Under the pieces are notes generated by a model. It was given only the letters and a program-made list of their open reading frames with translations, did not search any database and was not told the DNA's origin. A DNA stretch of 64,000 nt. It comes from Paucibacter sp. PLA-PC-4. Lineage in GTDB: Bacteria; Pseudomonadota; Gammaproteobacteria; Burkholderiales; Burkholderiaceae_C. A program made the translations under genes and the position numbers. Positions within the stretch are counted from its first letter, which is position 1. Each line of letters opens with the position of its first letter. Location of the stretch: positions 1-64,000 of the forward strand of contig NZ_JAPFGP010000014.1 in NCBI RefSeq assembly GCF_026241155.1, read 5' to 3'. Of this stretch, positions 44,386 to 52,653 are shown in pieces.

Positions 44386-44943
44386 ATGAGCACATCCATC
44401 GACAAATTGATCGAGACGACGCAAGCCCTTCTCTGGGAGCGTGGCTACGTAGGCACCAGCCCTCGAGCCATACAGGATCGAGCAGGGATTGGCCAAGGCA
44501 GCATGTATCACCATTTCCGAACCAAGGCCGCGCTGGCACAGGCGGCTGAGGAGCGCTCTGCTGCCGAAATGATCGAGGAAGTCCGCCAGTTGCTTGACGG
44601 CCCGGGTGAACCACTAGCTCGGGTGCGGGCCTACCTGAAGCTTGAACGCGATGTCCTCAAGGGCTGTCGCATCGGTCGCTTGACCGCCGACCCGGACGTG
44701 GTTGCCGACGCAGCCTTGCGCAAACCGCTGGAAGACGCCTTTGCGTGGGTCAGCGCACGTTTAACGGCACTTCTACGCGATGCCCAGAGCGACGGGAACC
44801 TTCCCCTCGGGCTTGATCCGAAGGCCCTGGCGTTCACGGTGCTGGCTGTCCGCCAGGGAGGGTATGTCCTGGCGCGTGCCGCGAATTCAACCGAACCCTA
44901 CGAGCGGGCAGTCGAAGGGCTCGTCTCGTTGCTTGGCAATTAG
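44386..44943 (+). CDS. TetR/AcrR family regulator
   Basis: A 185-residue TetR protein. The HTH is at about residues 5-50 (LIETTQALLWERGYVGTSPRAIQDRAGIGQGSMYHHFRTKAAL-type residues). The C-terminal domain has RVRAYLKLERDVLKGCRIGRLTADPDVV, matching the TetR_C group often found with drug and aldehyde transporters. The ATG at 44386 is preceded by GTG at 44383, and the ribosome site is weak (CAGG). It is divergent from the MFS gene. Confidence 0.87.
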   Translation: MSTSIDKLIETTQALLWERGYVGTSPRAIQDRAGIGQGSMYHHFRTKAALAQAAEERSAAEMIEEVRQLLDGPGEPLARVRAYLKLERDVLKGCRIGRLTADPDVVADAALRKPLEDAFAWVSARLTALLRDAQSDGNLPLGLDPKALAFTVLAVRQGGYVLARAANSTEPYERAVEGLVSLLGN

Positions 44944-45197
44944 GCGGCGTCTAAAGTTCGGAGCGGCATGCAAGTCGAAATGCTGGCTCTTGCTCGGAGC
45001 GTCGCGCTGACGCCGACGGCGTTGATGTATCTCGTCTCGCGCCTTCCGATCCATGCTGGCTGGCCTTCCTTCGGTTGGGTGGGGTGGGTGTTTTGTACCC
45101 AACCATCCTATCGAGCTGAGGTCAGCCTCCTCTCTTTGCCTTCAAGCACTTATTCGCGGCGGCAATGGCCAAGATGCCCAAGTAAGTGCCATTCGGG

Positions 45198-45803
45198 TCA
45201 GGCCGATCTGAGGTGCTGGTCAATGAGAGGCGCGACAGTAATGGCTTTAGCATTGGCGAGATCATGTGAGCCGCCCGCAATGACGTGCAGGCTAGAACGG
45301 GGCAGCACCTGTGCGAGCCGTCTTCCGACAGCCACTGGACTGATGGGATCCGCATCGCCCCAAAGAAGGAGAGTGGGTGCTAGAACTGAACTTAGTTCTG
45401 GGGCTAGGTCCGGCTGCGGCTCGGCGAACCAGCGCGGAACAGTTGGGTTAGATTCAAAGAACGAGGAGCGCCAGTCCTCTGCCCCGAGGTTCGTAAGATC
45501 AACGCCGCCGGATGTGACCGTGAGCACTAGATGCGTGACGAGTTGGGGGCGCTGAAGCGCGGCGCGGAGGGCGATTACACCGCCCATTGACTGCGCGAGC
45601 AGTGCTGTCGGTCGGTCAATTTCCGCCACGACTCTGGCCACAAGGTCATCTATGCCTCGGACACCAGGCTCGGCTGGCGTAGAGCCGAAACCGGGCCATC
45701 CACAGAAGACTCGAACGGCGGGAAGGTCGAGTAGTTCGGACACAGGCTTCCAGAACGCCGTATTGCCAGACGCACCGGGAAGAAAGAGGAGCTTGGAGGG
45801 CAT
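45198..45803 (-). CDS. Alpha/beta hydrolase
   Basis: A 201-residue small alpha/beta hydrolase. The nucleophile elbow is AQSMGGVIAL, the oxyanion region LFLPGASGNTAFW, the acid in WGDADPISPV and the histidine in GGSHDLANA, so the triad looks complete. The start at 45803 gives MPSKLLFLPG; the frame extends to 45893 with 30 more residues that look non-native. It stands alone between a TetR gene and recombinase debris, like a captured cassette. The substrate is unknown. Confidence 0.8.
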   Translation of the reverse strand: MPSKLLFLPGASGNTAFWKPVSELLDLPAVRVFCGWPGFGSTPAEPGVRGIDDLVARVVAEIDRPTALLAQSMGGVIALRAALQRPQLVTHLVLTVTSGGVDLTNLGAEDWRSSFFESNPTVPRWFAEPQPDLAPELSSVLAPTLLLWGDADPISPVAVGRRLAQVLPRSSLHVIAGGSHDLANAKAITVAPLIDQHLRSA

Positions 45804-45944
45804 GGGGCGTGATTCGAGCGGCCTAACGGGGCTGTGCAAAACCCCAAGTCCAGCCGCAGCCTGGCGCACGAATTCGGCTTTCTGGATCGCCATGTGTGGC
45901 CCCCCTGATGTCGTTCACGGTTGATTGCCCCGTCTGATCGGGCC

Positions 45945-46355
45945 TCAGGACCTCATTTTGGCACCAAACAAGACCCGCACCGTGCGCGGACTCAATGAGC
46001 GCTGCAGCAGCAGGTACGGGCCAAAGAACTCCTGGACCAGCGCTGCGAAGGTCGGCGATGCCCAGTCGATGTCACTGAATTCGAGGGCGACGACCTCGCT
46101 GCGGCGAAGTCCCAGATCGACGACGCAGCGCATGATCGCGAGGCAGCGCAGCCGGGAGGGCAAATCCGATGGGAACGCATCGAACAGACGTTCGACCTCC
46201 GTGGGCAGCAAGGTCTGGGGCAGCGCTGCCAGCCGCTAGTTGGCCGGCGAGGCGACCAGTGCCAGCAGATGTTCGACGCGCCCGCCCTCGAAGGCACGAA
46301 AGCGCAGCCAACTGTGCGCGGCCGACGTCGTGACAACGGCGCTGGCCGGCGTCAT
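45945..46355 (-). pseudogene. Hybrid tyrosine recombinase remnant
   Basis: In one minus-strand frame the sequence reads HSWLRFRAFEGGRVEHLLALVASPAN, an in-frame TAG (about 46226), then LPTEVERLFDAFPSDLPSRLRCLAI and LRRSEVVALEFSDIDW, the core and first catalytic arginine region of a RIT/XerC-like recombinase. It then switches without a break to TFAALVQEFFGPYLLLQRSLSPRTV, which is the N-terminus of another such recombinase. The pattern suggests a deletion joining two neighbouring recombinases, as in recombinase-in-trio elements, plus a nonsense mutation. The histidines and tyrosine are missing, so it is inactive. Confidence 0.7.
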
Positions 46356-46389
46356 CCGAGAATGGACGGATCAGGCCAGTGTGATCACG

Positions 46390-46470
46390 CCGGCCTCGCA
46401 CACGCGCTGCCACGGCAGGCCCAGCACCAGGGCATCGAGCTGTTCTCGCGTGAGCGACTGCGGTGCCCAT
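46390..46470 (-). pseudogene. Short fragment resembling an insertion-sequence ORF end
   Basis: The minus strand reads SLTREQLDALVLGLPWQRV, which looks like the C-terminus of an IS66-type accessory protein. It is only about 25 codons, with no surrounding element. Identification is from memory of the motif and is tentative. It adds to the evidence that 45.9-46.6 kb is recombination debris. Confidence 0.35.
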
Positions 46471-46480
46471 TGCGCCGAGC

Positions 46481-46612
46481 GTTGTGCAGACCTTCCCTAT
46501 CAAGTGCCTTGCGGAAGAACTCGGCTATGCGAATCCTTCAGCACTAACGCGCGCATTTGCGGCCAAGGTCGGAATGTCCCCACGCGACGGGTTGTCGCAA
46601 ACGGGTTCTTGA
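46481..46612 (+). pseudogene. C-terminal fragment of an AraC-type regulator
   Basis: The plus strand reads PIKCLAEELGYANPSALTRAFAAKVGMSPRDG before a TGA at 46610-46612. This is the second HTH of an AraC/XylS regulator (LAEELGYANPSALTRAF). The N-terminal 200-250 residues are absent and the frame joins unrelated sequence, so it is a truncated remnant. It abuts the relaxase end. Confidence 0.65.
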
Positions 46613-46626
46613 GAGCTTGACCCAGC

Positions 46627-48618
46627 TCAAATAGCGGGGCCGAGCTTCCGCCCGATTTCCCACGACACCCTGCCGCCGCCCATCGTCGCGGCAAGCTGCT
46701 GTCCGAGTCGCTGCTCGATCACGGGCTTCCACGGCACGAGGCTAAATCCCATGCCGTCTTCGAGCATCGCGTAGCGCCCGCTGGCAAGCATGACGCTGCG
46801 CCGGTAGATGCCTGCCACACGCCGCCCGTCGGTTACGGGTCGATGCTCTAGCCCCGTTTCGGCGGCAATGTCTTTCGCGGCCTGCGCCAGTTCCCGATTA
46901 CGCAGCGTGCCCAGCAGGTTGCGTGCAAGGACCACGCGCTGCCCGCGCCGCTCGGCCAGTCCCTGTTCGGCCATGAAGTCGGCGCGCTGTTGCAGGGCGT
47001 TCTTCACCTCGCCGCCAAAGCCCAGGTTGCCCAGCCCCTTGCCGCCACCGATCAACTGTTGATCCAGCCAAGTCGCGCCGATCACCCGCGCCTGCCGCTC
47101 GATGGGCAGGTGCGATTTCAGTTCCACCGCCACGCCGCCCAGCCGCTGCGCGTCGTACTGGCGGCCACGCTCGGCCAGGTCATCCGGCACCTTCCATAAG
47201 CCATCGGCGACGCGCTCTACGATGCCGGCACGGCGCAGGGCTTCCAATCGGCGGACGTGAGCTGCGACGACTTCCTGCGGATCGCGGCCCGACACGGCCT
47301 GGCCTTGCGCTAAGGCGAGGTGATCGGTGGTGCGGTACAAGCCATCGCTCGCCAAGGCGCCAATAGTCCTATCAGCCGCGCGCACCTCGACTGAACCCTT
47401 GACCTCCACCACCGCGCCCGTGGGATAGTTGCCGGGTTCGTCGCGAGCATTGAGCGCGACGTAGTGCGCCTTACCGTCCACACCGTCGATGACCAGATAG
47501 CCCCGGTCGCGCAACTCGTCGGCCAGCCCTTTCGCGGCCACGCGGCCGAGGATAGTTCGGCCATCATCCCCAGGCTCGAACACCGCCAGCTCGCGCGGCC
47601 GGCCGCTCATGGTCCGCTGCATGGTACGGATGATGTCGCCACGTTCGCCCAGAGCGCGCAAAGTCTTCTGGGCGTCCCGTTGGATGGCCCAGGTGCCGGG
47701 CTGTACCTCGTCGGCCAAGCCCAGGCGTTGCAGGCGCTGCAACCGGCCGATCAACAGCAGGCGCTGGCGTTGCAACCGGGGCTTGCTAAAACGTTCGATC
47801 TGCACCCGGCCGTCCTCACCGGCCTCGCGTTGTAGCGTGCCATCCAGGCTCGTCCACCGCTCTTGCTCCACCTCGCGCTGCAGGGTCTGCTGGATCTCCA
47901 GCTCGGTGCGCGGCCCCAGCCATTCCGTCGCCAGTTCAGCGGCGCGATGACGGAAGCCGTGGGCAATGTAGTCGCCCGCGATGATGAGGTCTTTGCCGGT
48001 GTCGTCGCGACCGCGCACGATCAAGTGCGTGTGTGGGTTGTCGGTGTTCCAGTGATCTACCGCCACCCAATCCAGCCGCGTGCCCAAGTCGGCTTCCATG
48101 CGGCCTATGAGGTGCCGGGTGTAGGTGCGCAGGTTATCCAGTTCGGCTCCATCCTCTGGCGAGACGATGAAGCGGAAATGGTGCCGATTGTCGGCACAGC
48201 GTTCCTTGAAGGCGTCGAGATCGGCTTCGTCGGTCTGCGGTCCGTAGGCCCGGCCCGGTTCGCCATCGCGACCTGCGCCGTCGCGCTCGATGTAGCGCAG
48301 GTGCTTGGCGAGCGATTGCGGACTGGCCCGCTGCTGGTTGACCAGCAGCGTCTTGATCGCCACGCGCCGCGACATCGGTGTGAGATCCGCCCCAGCAAAG
48401 CGCGCCGCCGTGTAGCCGCGTCCAAGCCGTGAACCGGGCCATTGGCCTGCGCGCGCGCCGCTGGCATAGGCTGTGAAATGGCGCACCGACGACTTGCCGC
48501 CGCTCGCCTTGCCCGCCTGCTTGAGCACCTTGGAAACGAAGCTCTGACCTTGACCCTTGCCTCGGTTCTTCGGGGCACTCGGGCGCACGCGGAAATCATC
48601 ATCGCGGCGACTGCTCAT
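46627..48618 (-). CDS. rlxS: Relaxase/mobilisation protein (RlxS/TraI-like, MOB-P type)
   Basis: A 663-residue relaxase with DUF3363. The N-terminal domain (about residues 80-220) has HHFRFIVSPEDG and the metal-binding histidines of DHWNTDNPHTHLIVRG. An upstream tyrosine (HFTAYASG or KHLRYIERDG) is the likely nicking residue. The long C-terminal part is typical of the Tn4371 family. It nicks oriT and pilots the strand through TraG. The N-terminus is basic. The 448-base region upstream contains candidate oriT structures. Confidence 0.92.
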   Translation of the reverse strand: MSSRRDDDFRVRPSAPKNRGKGQGQSFVSKVLKQAGKASGGKSSVRHFTAYASGARAGQWPGSRLGRGYTAARFAGADLTPMSRRVAIKTLLVNQQRASPQSLAKHLRYIERDGAGRDGEPGRAYGPQTDEADLDAFKERCADNRHHFRFIVSPEDGAELDNLRTYTRHLIGRMEADLGTRLDWVAVDHWNTDNPHTHLIVRGRDDTGKDLIIAGDYIAHGFRHRAAELATEWLGPRTELEIQQTLQREVEQERWTSLDGTLQREAGEDGRVQIERFSKPRLQRQRLLLIGRLQRLQRLGLADEVQPGTWAIQRDAQKTLRALGERGDIIRTMQRTMSGRPRELAVFEPGDDGRTILGRVAAKGLADELRDRGYLVIDGVDGKAHYVALNARDEPGNYPTGAVVEVKGSVEVRAADRTIGALASDGLYRTTDHLALAQGQAVSGRDPQEVVAAHVRRLEALRRAGIVERVADGLWKVPDDLAERGRQYDAQRLGGVAVELKSHLPIERQARVIGATWLDQQLIGGGKGLGNLGFGGEVKNALQQRADFMAEQGLAERRGQRVVLARNLLGTLRNRELAQAAKDIAAETGLEHRPVTDGRRVAGIYRRSVMLASGRYAMLEDGMGFSLVPWKPVIEQRLGQQLAATMGGGRVSWEIGRKLGPAI

Positions 48619-49066
48619 GACTGCGCTCCCTGCAAGCTATGGCGTGTCCCGTCGTGCGAAGCACGCGGACAGGCCTGCATTGGCGCGGCCCTCCCGCCCC
48701 ACGCGGCACGGCGGCGAAGCTGCTCCGTGCCGCGCCCACCACACGTGCAGACTGGCTTCCGACGCGACCCCGTGCCGCGTCCTTTTGTCTTGCCTTCCGC
48801 CTTTGCCCTCCGCTTCCGCTCCGGGCCTCGGCGTCCCGGCGGCGCTGTGCTGCTTGCAGCAAGCCCGCCGACGAACGCAGCCAGGGCCACAGGCCCAGCG
48901 CCTTCGAGGCAAGACGTCTGCACATGGAAAGGCAGCGCCGAATACAGCCCGAAGTGCAGCGCGGATACGCTCGCACTGCACGCGCGATGACACGGCGACG
49001 GACAGCAGAACGACCCGTCCGATGGCACGACGAGATGAACGACCACGTGCAGCGAGTCGGCGGCCA
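48619..49066. other. Gene-free region between traF and relaxase, candidate oriT
   Basis: No gene seen. A 10-bp perfect inverted repeat, CGCGGCACGG (48702-48711) with CCGTGCCGCG (48725-48734), lies 84 bases upstream of the relaxase start, with a smaller one, CGTGC-GAA-GCACG, nearer to it. In MOB-P systems oriT usually lies beside the relaxase gene with such repeats. No clear nic consensus was found, so oriT is a suggestion only. Confidence 0.35.
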
Positions 49067-49654
49067 TCATGGGCGCTTCTCCAGCCAGACCGGATGTGCA
49101 ACGCCGATCACGGCGGATGCATTGACCGGCCCAAAATACCGGCTATCGAATGAGGCCGGATTGGTCACGCTCAAGAGGAACAGTTCGCCAGGCCCAAGCT
49201 GGCGGCACTGCTGCCAGGATGGCAGCGGGCGACCCAGCCGATCAGCAGGTAGCACGGCGGCCACCGGCACACCGTCGATCCATACCAACGCATCGAACAC
49301 GCATACAGTCTGCGGCGCGACGGCCCCCACGCGCTTGAGCAAAGGCACGCGCGCTGGCAGGTAGCCGCGCTGCGCAGCCAGCGTCGCGGCATCTGTCGGC
49401 AGCTTGGTCAGGACGATGCTGCCCACAGGTATGGAAGGTGGTGGGCGCTGTGGCAGTGAGCTAACTCTGTGACCCAGCGGATCGACGCAATACCAGCCGA
49501 CGGCCACGCTGTCGGACGGGTTGTAGATCAGGCGTGGCAACGGATGCACGAAGGACGCCCAGGCCAGCGCGGCGAAACCGCAGACGGACATGCCCGCCAG
49601 CACAATGCGAGAGCGAGGACGCGGCGCGGTGCCGCCAACTGAAACGGCCGTCAT
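49067..49654 (-). CDS. traF: Conjugative transfer signal peptidase TraF
   Basis: A 195-residue S26-type peptidase. The TM anchor is at about residues 15-35, then the catalytic serine region YNPSDSVAVGWYCVDP and the lysine in ARVPLLKRVGAVAP, with a C-terminal ASFDSRYFGPV box. The start at 49654 has GGGAGG 8 bases upstream. In RP4, TraF trims and cyclises TrbC pilin; the same is likely here. It overlaps the DUF2840 gene by 4 bases. Confidence 0.9.
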   Translation of the reverse strand: MTAVSVGGTAPRPRSRIVLAGMSVCGFAALAWASFVHPLPRLIYNPSDSVAVGWYCVDPLGHRVSSLPQRPPPSIPVGSIVLTKLPTDAATLAAQRGYLPARVPLLKRVGAVAPQTVCVFDALVWIDGVPVAAVLPADRLGRPLPSWQQCRQLGPGELFLLSVTNPASFDSRYFGPVNASAVIGVAHPVWLEKRP

Positions 49655-50196
49655 GACAGTGCCCTCCCGGTGAGCCAGGCGGCATGCCGCTCGGCGGTGT
49701 ATTCGGGCAGCGGTGAGCGCGCGGCGAGCCGGTTGGCGAGCGTGCGCCAATACGCGGGGGAGACAGCAACGGGTGCGATGCCCAGGGCCTCGATGCCATC
49801 GATGCGCTGCAGCACCGCACGCACTTGATCCTCACTCTCGGCGTGCAGCAGCAGGCGCGCGCCCGGCTGCACACCGAAGATGCGCTGCACCGCATCGAGC
49901 GGCGTGGCGGTTTGCATCACCATGAGCTGCCAACGGACAGTGCCGTAGTCATTGGCCTGCCATCGGACCCGACAGAGCACCGCATTCGGCATGAACACCG
50001 CGCAGCGCCGCCAGCGGTCGAGTTGGATCGTGCGCGTGGGTTCACCGAAGCGCAGATAGAGCTTGAAGCGCGGTTCGATGTAGGCCAGCGCCACGCGTGT
50101 CAGCGACGTTGCCGCAGGCCGGCCGGGTGGCGCTCCAAGTGACAGCGGCGGCGCTTGCGTGGCAGCATCGGCGTCAGGCAAAGCGGATGCATTCAT
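49651..50196 (-). CDS. DUF2840 element protein
   Basis: A 181-residue protein with the DUF2840 core: LTRVALAYIEPRFKLYLRFGEPTRTIQLDRWRRC-type residues, then FMPNAVLCRVRWQANDYGTVRWQL. The start at 50196 has AAGGAG 8 bases upstream. It is found between parA-type genes and traF in related integrative elements. The function is unknown. The start overlaps the end of the small partition gene. Confidence 0.87.
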   Translation of the reverse strand: MNASALPDADAATQAPPLSLGAPPGRPAATSLTRVALAYIEPRFKLYLRFGEPTRTIQLDRWRRCAVFMPNAVLCRVRWQANDYGTVRWQLMVMQTATPLDAVQRIFGVQPGARLLLHAESEDQVRAVLQRIDGIEALGIAPVAVSPAYWRTLANRLAARSPLPEYTAERHAAWLTGRALS

Positions 50197-50477
50197 GCGG
50201 TGTTCTCCTTGCGGTGTTCCGGAAACTCCCGCTCCAGCAGGACGCGCAGCAGATCGGCCACGGTCACGCCCTGCGTGAAGGCCGAGACCTTGATGCGCGC
50301 CCGCATGGCGGGCGTGATGTCTAGAGTCAGGCGAGCGGTGTAGACATCGCCCTTGCCCAGCGCATCGGCGTCTCCCTGACGAATCCACGCCTCGGCGTGC
50401 GGATTCGCGGGCGGACGCGCGCCGATGCCGACGCGCTTGGCCGGCCGTTTGCTGCTGTTTTGTGGTTTCTCCGTCAT
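50193..50477 (-). CDS. Small partition-type protein
   Basis: A 94-residue protein with a basic N-terminus (KRPAKRVGIGARPP) and a C-terminal ribbon-helix-helix-like part: YTARLTLDITPAMRARIKVSAFTQGVTVADLLRVLLEREFP-type residues. Its start at 50477 overlaps the parA stop as ATGA, typical of a parA-parB/centromere-binding pair. It probably binds the partition site for the upstream ParA. Confidence 0.82.
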   Translation of the reverse strand: MTEKPQNSSKRPAKRVGIGARPPANPHAEAWIRQGDADALGKGDVYTARLTLDITPAMRARIKVSAFTQGVTVADLLRVLLEREFPEHRKENTA

Positions 50478-51112
50478 GTCGGCCACCGCAGCAGTTCATC
50501 CACCAGCGCAGTGATCTCGCGAGCCGCGGCGCTGTCCGGCGCCGTCTCGCGCGCCAGCCGCCCAGCGGCCACGCTGTCGGCAAAGACGATGCGCTGGTGC
50601 ACTTCCGCGCGCAACGCAGTAATTGGCTGCTCTGCAAGCGCTTGGCGCGCCTCGCGCCCGATCACGGTGGTGCTGACGCGACGGTTGATGACGAAGGCCG
50701 CGCGCAGCAGCGGCCGGAACACCTGCGCCTCGCGGATCAGCGCCACCATCTCGGCGCTGGCCCACAGGTCGTAGGGGCTGGGCTGCACCGGGACCAGCAC
50801 GCGCTCGGCCGCCAGCAGCGCGGAGCGCGCCAAGGCGGCGATCCTGGGCGGCCCATCGATGACGACGTGATCGGCCCGCCTGGCGAGTTCTGGCGCTTCC
50901 TGGTGCAGCGTCTCTCTCGCGAGACCCACGGCGCTGAACAGCCGTGGCAAGCCTTGCTGGCTTCTGCGCTGCGTCCAGTCCAGCGATGAGCCTTGCGGAT
51001 CGGCATCGAGCAGCACGACGTGCTGGCCGCGCAGTGCCAGCTCCCCCGCGATGTGGGTGGCGAGCGTGGTCTTACCGACGCCGCCTTTCTGGTTGAGCAG
51101 CGCAACGATCAT
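50474..51112 (-). CDS. parA: ParA-family partition ATPase
   Basis: A 212-residue ParA. The start at 51112 gives MIVALLNQKGGVGKTTLATHIAG with the deviant Walker A (KGGVGKT), DADPQGSSLDW, and VVIDGPPRI as Walker B. It lacks an N-terminal HTH, so it is type Ib-like and needs a separate DNA-binding partner, the next gene. It would segregate the excised circle. Three iterons lie upstream between it and repA. Confidence 0.93.
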   Translation of the reverse strand: MIVALLNQKGGVGKTTLATHIAGELALRGQHVVLLDADPQGSSLDWTQRRSQQGLPRLFSAVGLARETLHQEAPELARRADHVVIDGPPRIAALARSALLAAERVLVPVQPSPYDLWASAEMVALIREAQVFRPLLRAAFVINRRVSTTVIGREARQALAEQPITALRAEVHQRIVFADSVAAGRLARETAPDSAAAREITALVDELLRWPT

Positions 51113-51170
51113 GGCGCGGCCCTCCTTGCTGGAAAGCCTGGCTTCGATCTGCCTGTCCAGCCGTCCTGCA

Positions 51171-51410
51171 TGTGGACAAGGACGGCAGTTCGTGCGTGCC
51201 GTTGGGCGGTTGTCCACCGAAACGCGGCGCTGCTACTACAAGAGTTAGAGAATTGGTTAGGAGAGTTAAGGAACCCCGAAACCCGCGCCGGCATTGGCCT
51301 GGCGGTCGATTGGCACGCCTGATAGCACGATAGTCCCACGCCTGATAGCACGATACCGGGCACGCCTGATAGCACGAGCCCGTCCACAGGCTGCGCACCA
51401 GTTATCCCCG
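51171..51410. other. Putative replication origin of the element
   Basis: The gap between parA and repA contains three 17-bp iterons (51314-51377), a TA-richer stretch (51232-51275 with repeated GAGTTA and GGTTAG motifs), and a DnaA-box-like TGTGGACAA at 51171-51179 (one mismatch from the consensus). TTATCCCCG at 51402-51410 is a weaker match. Together with the adjacent replication initiator this looks like a theta origin. Inference from pattern. Confidence 0.6.
51314..51377 (+). repeat. Three perfect 17-bp iterons
   Basis: CACGCCTGATAGCACGA occurs at 51314-51330, 51337-51353 and 51361-51377, with start-to-start distances of 23 and 24. Exact repeats at about two helical turns are typical of RepA-binding iterons. 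They lie just beyond the repA stop and upstream of parA. Confidence 0.85.
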
Positions 51411-52253
51411 TGCCGTCGCCGGCACGGGTCGAAAGACCAGAAGTTCGTTGCCATTCAGCCGTTCGATGCGCAGGACGTAGCCCGGCAGCGACTGCCGTGC
51501 CACCAGCGCGCGCAGGTCGCAGGCAAAGTCGTACGGTTTCGCGGTACTGCCTGATTTGCGGTGCAGATGCCTGAAGTCGAACTTCCAGCCGGCTTCCTGC
51601 CGACCGCCGTGCTTGCGCACCAGGCGGTATAGCCATCGCTCGATACCGCCGGTCAGTCGGAAGTACGCCGGATCGATGGTCAAGACCAGTGCCGCATCCA
51701 GCACGCCGGCATAGAACCAGTCCGGCAGGATCAGCTCGATGCCCAGCGGCGCGCCGCGGGCGTCTGCCAGCTCCTTCCATTCGTTGATCCACGAAAAGCG
51801 GTGCAGGCGCCGTCCAGTCGTTTCCCGGATGGACGTGGCCACCGTGGTGGACTGCAGGCGATCCAAAGCTGCCTTGAGGCGCTGGTAGTCGCGCAGCGAT
51901 GTACCACGCCCGATGAAGCGCAGGATCTCGTAGGGTGTCGCCTGCATCAGCCGCGAGGGGCGCAGGCCCGCGTCCTTCGCCTCTACGATCTGCGAGGCCG
52001 CCCAGATCAGCACATCCGCATCCCAGATCGTGGCGATGCCGTGTTCCAGCGTGCCCTCCACGCGGATCGTCACTGCGCCCGCGCGGAAGTCGATCGGCGC
52101 CGTGCGCCGCGACTTCGCCAGCGAGAAGAACGGGAACGCCATCAGGTCCTGGCTGTCGCGCGGCGCCATGTCGCCCGGCAGTGCGCGGAACAGGTCGAGC
52201 TGTTCGCGCTCTGGCAGGGATCGCTGTCGAGACGACAGCGCAGGACTGGACAT
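51402..52253 (-). CDS. repA: Replication initiator protein RepA
   Basis: A 283-residue replication initiator of the broad-host-range RPA type. The start at 52253 gives MSSPALSSRQRSLPEREQLDLFRA. Family segments are FPFFSLAKSRRTAPIDF, WDADVLIWAASQIVEAKDAGL, DYQRLKAALDRLQSTTVATSI and FHWINEW-like RFSWINEWKE. It probably binds the iterons just downstream. Such proteins in integrative elements let the excised circle replicate. Confidence 0.9.
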   Translation of the reverse strand: MSSPALSSRQRSLPEREQLDLFRALPGDMAPRDSQDLMAFPFFSLAKSRRTAPIDFRAGAVTIRVEGTLEHGIATIWDADVLIWAASQIVEAKDAGLRPSRLMQATPYEILRFIGRGTSLRDYQRLKAALDRLQSTTVATSIRETTGRRLHRFSWINEWKELADARGAPLGIELILPDWFYAGVLDAALVLTIDPAYFRLTGGIERWLYRLVRKHGGRQEAGWKFDFRHLHRKSGSTAKPYDFACDLRALVARQSLPGYVLRIERLNGNELLVFRPVPATARG

Positions 52254-52279
52254 GGGGACGGTTTGCCGCGCGCCGCCGT

Positions 52280-52570
52280 TCAGCGCGCACGGCTGTCCGC
52301 CGAGTGCTGCTCGGCGTACTCGGGATCGGACGTGCTGCCGAAGCTGCGGTCGGCAGCCCAGGCATCCAGGTCGGCCACGGCGTACATGACGCGGCGGCCG
52401 AACTTGCGGAACTTTGGGCCACCCCCGATCACGCGTTGCTTCTCCAGCGTGCGCGGCGACAGCCGCAGGTACTCGGCGGCTTCGTCGTTGGTGAGATAGC
52501 GCTGTGGCTGGGCGGCGCCGGCCGTAGCCGGAGCGGGAGCGGCGGCAGGCCGCAAGGGAGCAGGTCGCAT
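52280..52570 (-). CDS. AlpA-like helix-turn-helix protein
   Basis: A 96-residue protein. After an Ala/Pro-rich N-terminus, residues about 24-70 form an AlpA/excisionase-type HTH (YLTNDEAAEYLRLSPRTLEKQRVIGGGPKFRKFGRRVMYAVADLDAWA-type residues). The start at 52570 has GGAGG 8 bases upstream. Such genes precede repA in this element family and may serve as excisionase or regulator. It is distinct from the AlpA-like gene at 13 kb. Confidence 0.85.
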   Translation of the reverse strand: MRPAPLRPAAAPAPATAGAAQPQRYLTNDEAAEYLRLSPRTLEKQRVIGGGPKFRKFGRRVMYAVADLDAWAADRSFGSTSDPEYAEQHSADSRAR

Positions 52571-52653
52571 GGGGTGAACCTCCATCGGTGTCAAAGCTCC
52601 GGCGGCACATCGCAGCCGGATGGAGGCAGTCTCAGAAAACGAAGCCCTGTTGC

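Noticed and set aside
45804-45900. Integron attC site next to the small hydrolase
   Set aside because: A GCCTAAC-like heptamer is present near 45820, but no matching GTTAGGC partner or attC-like symmetry was found.
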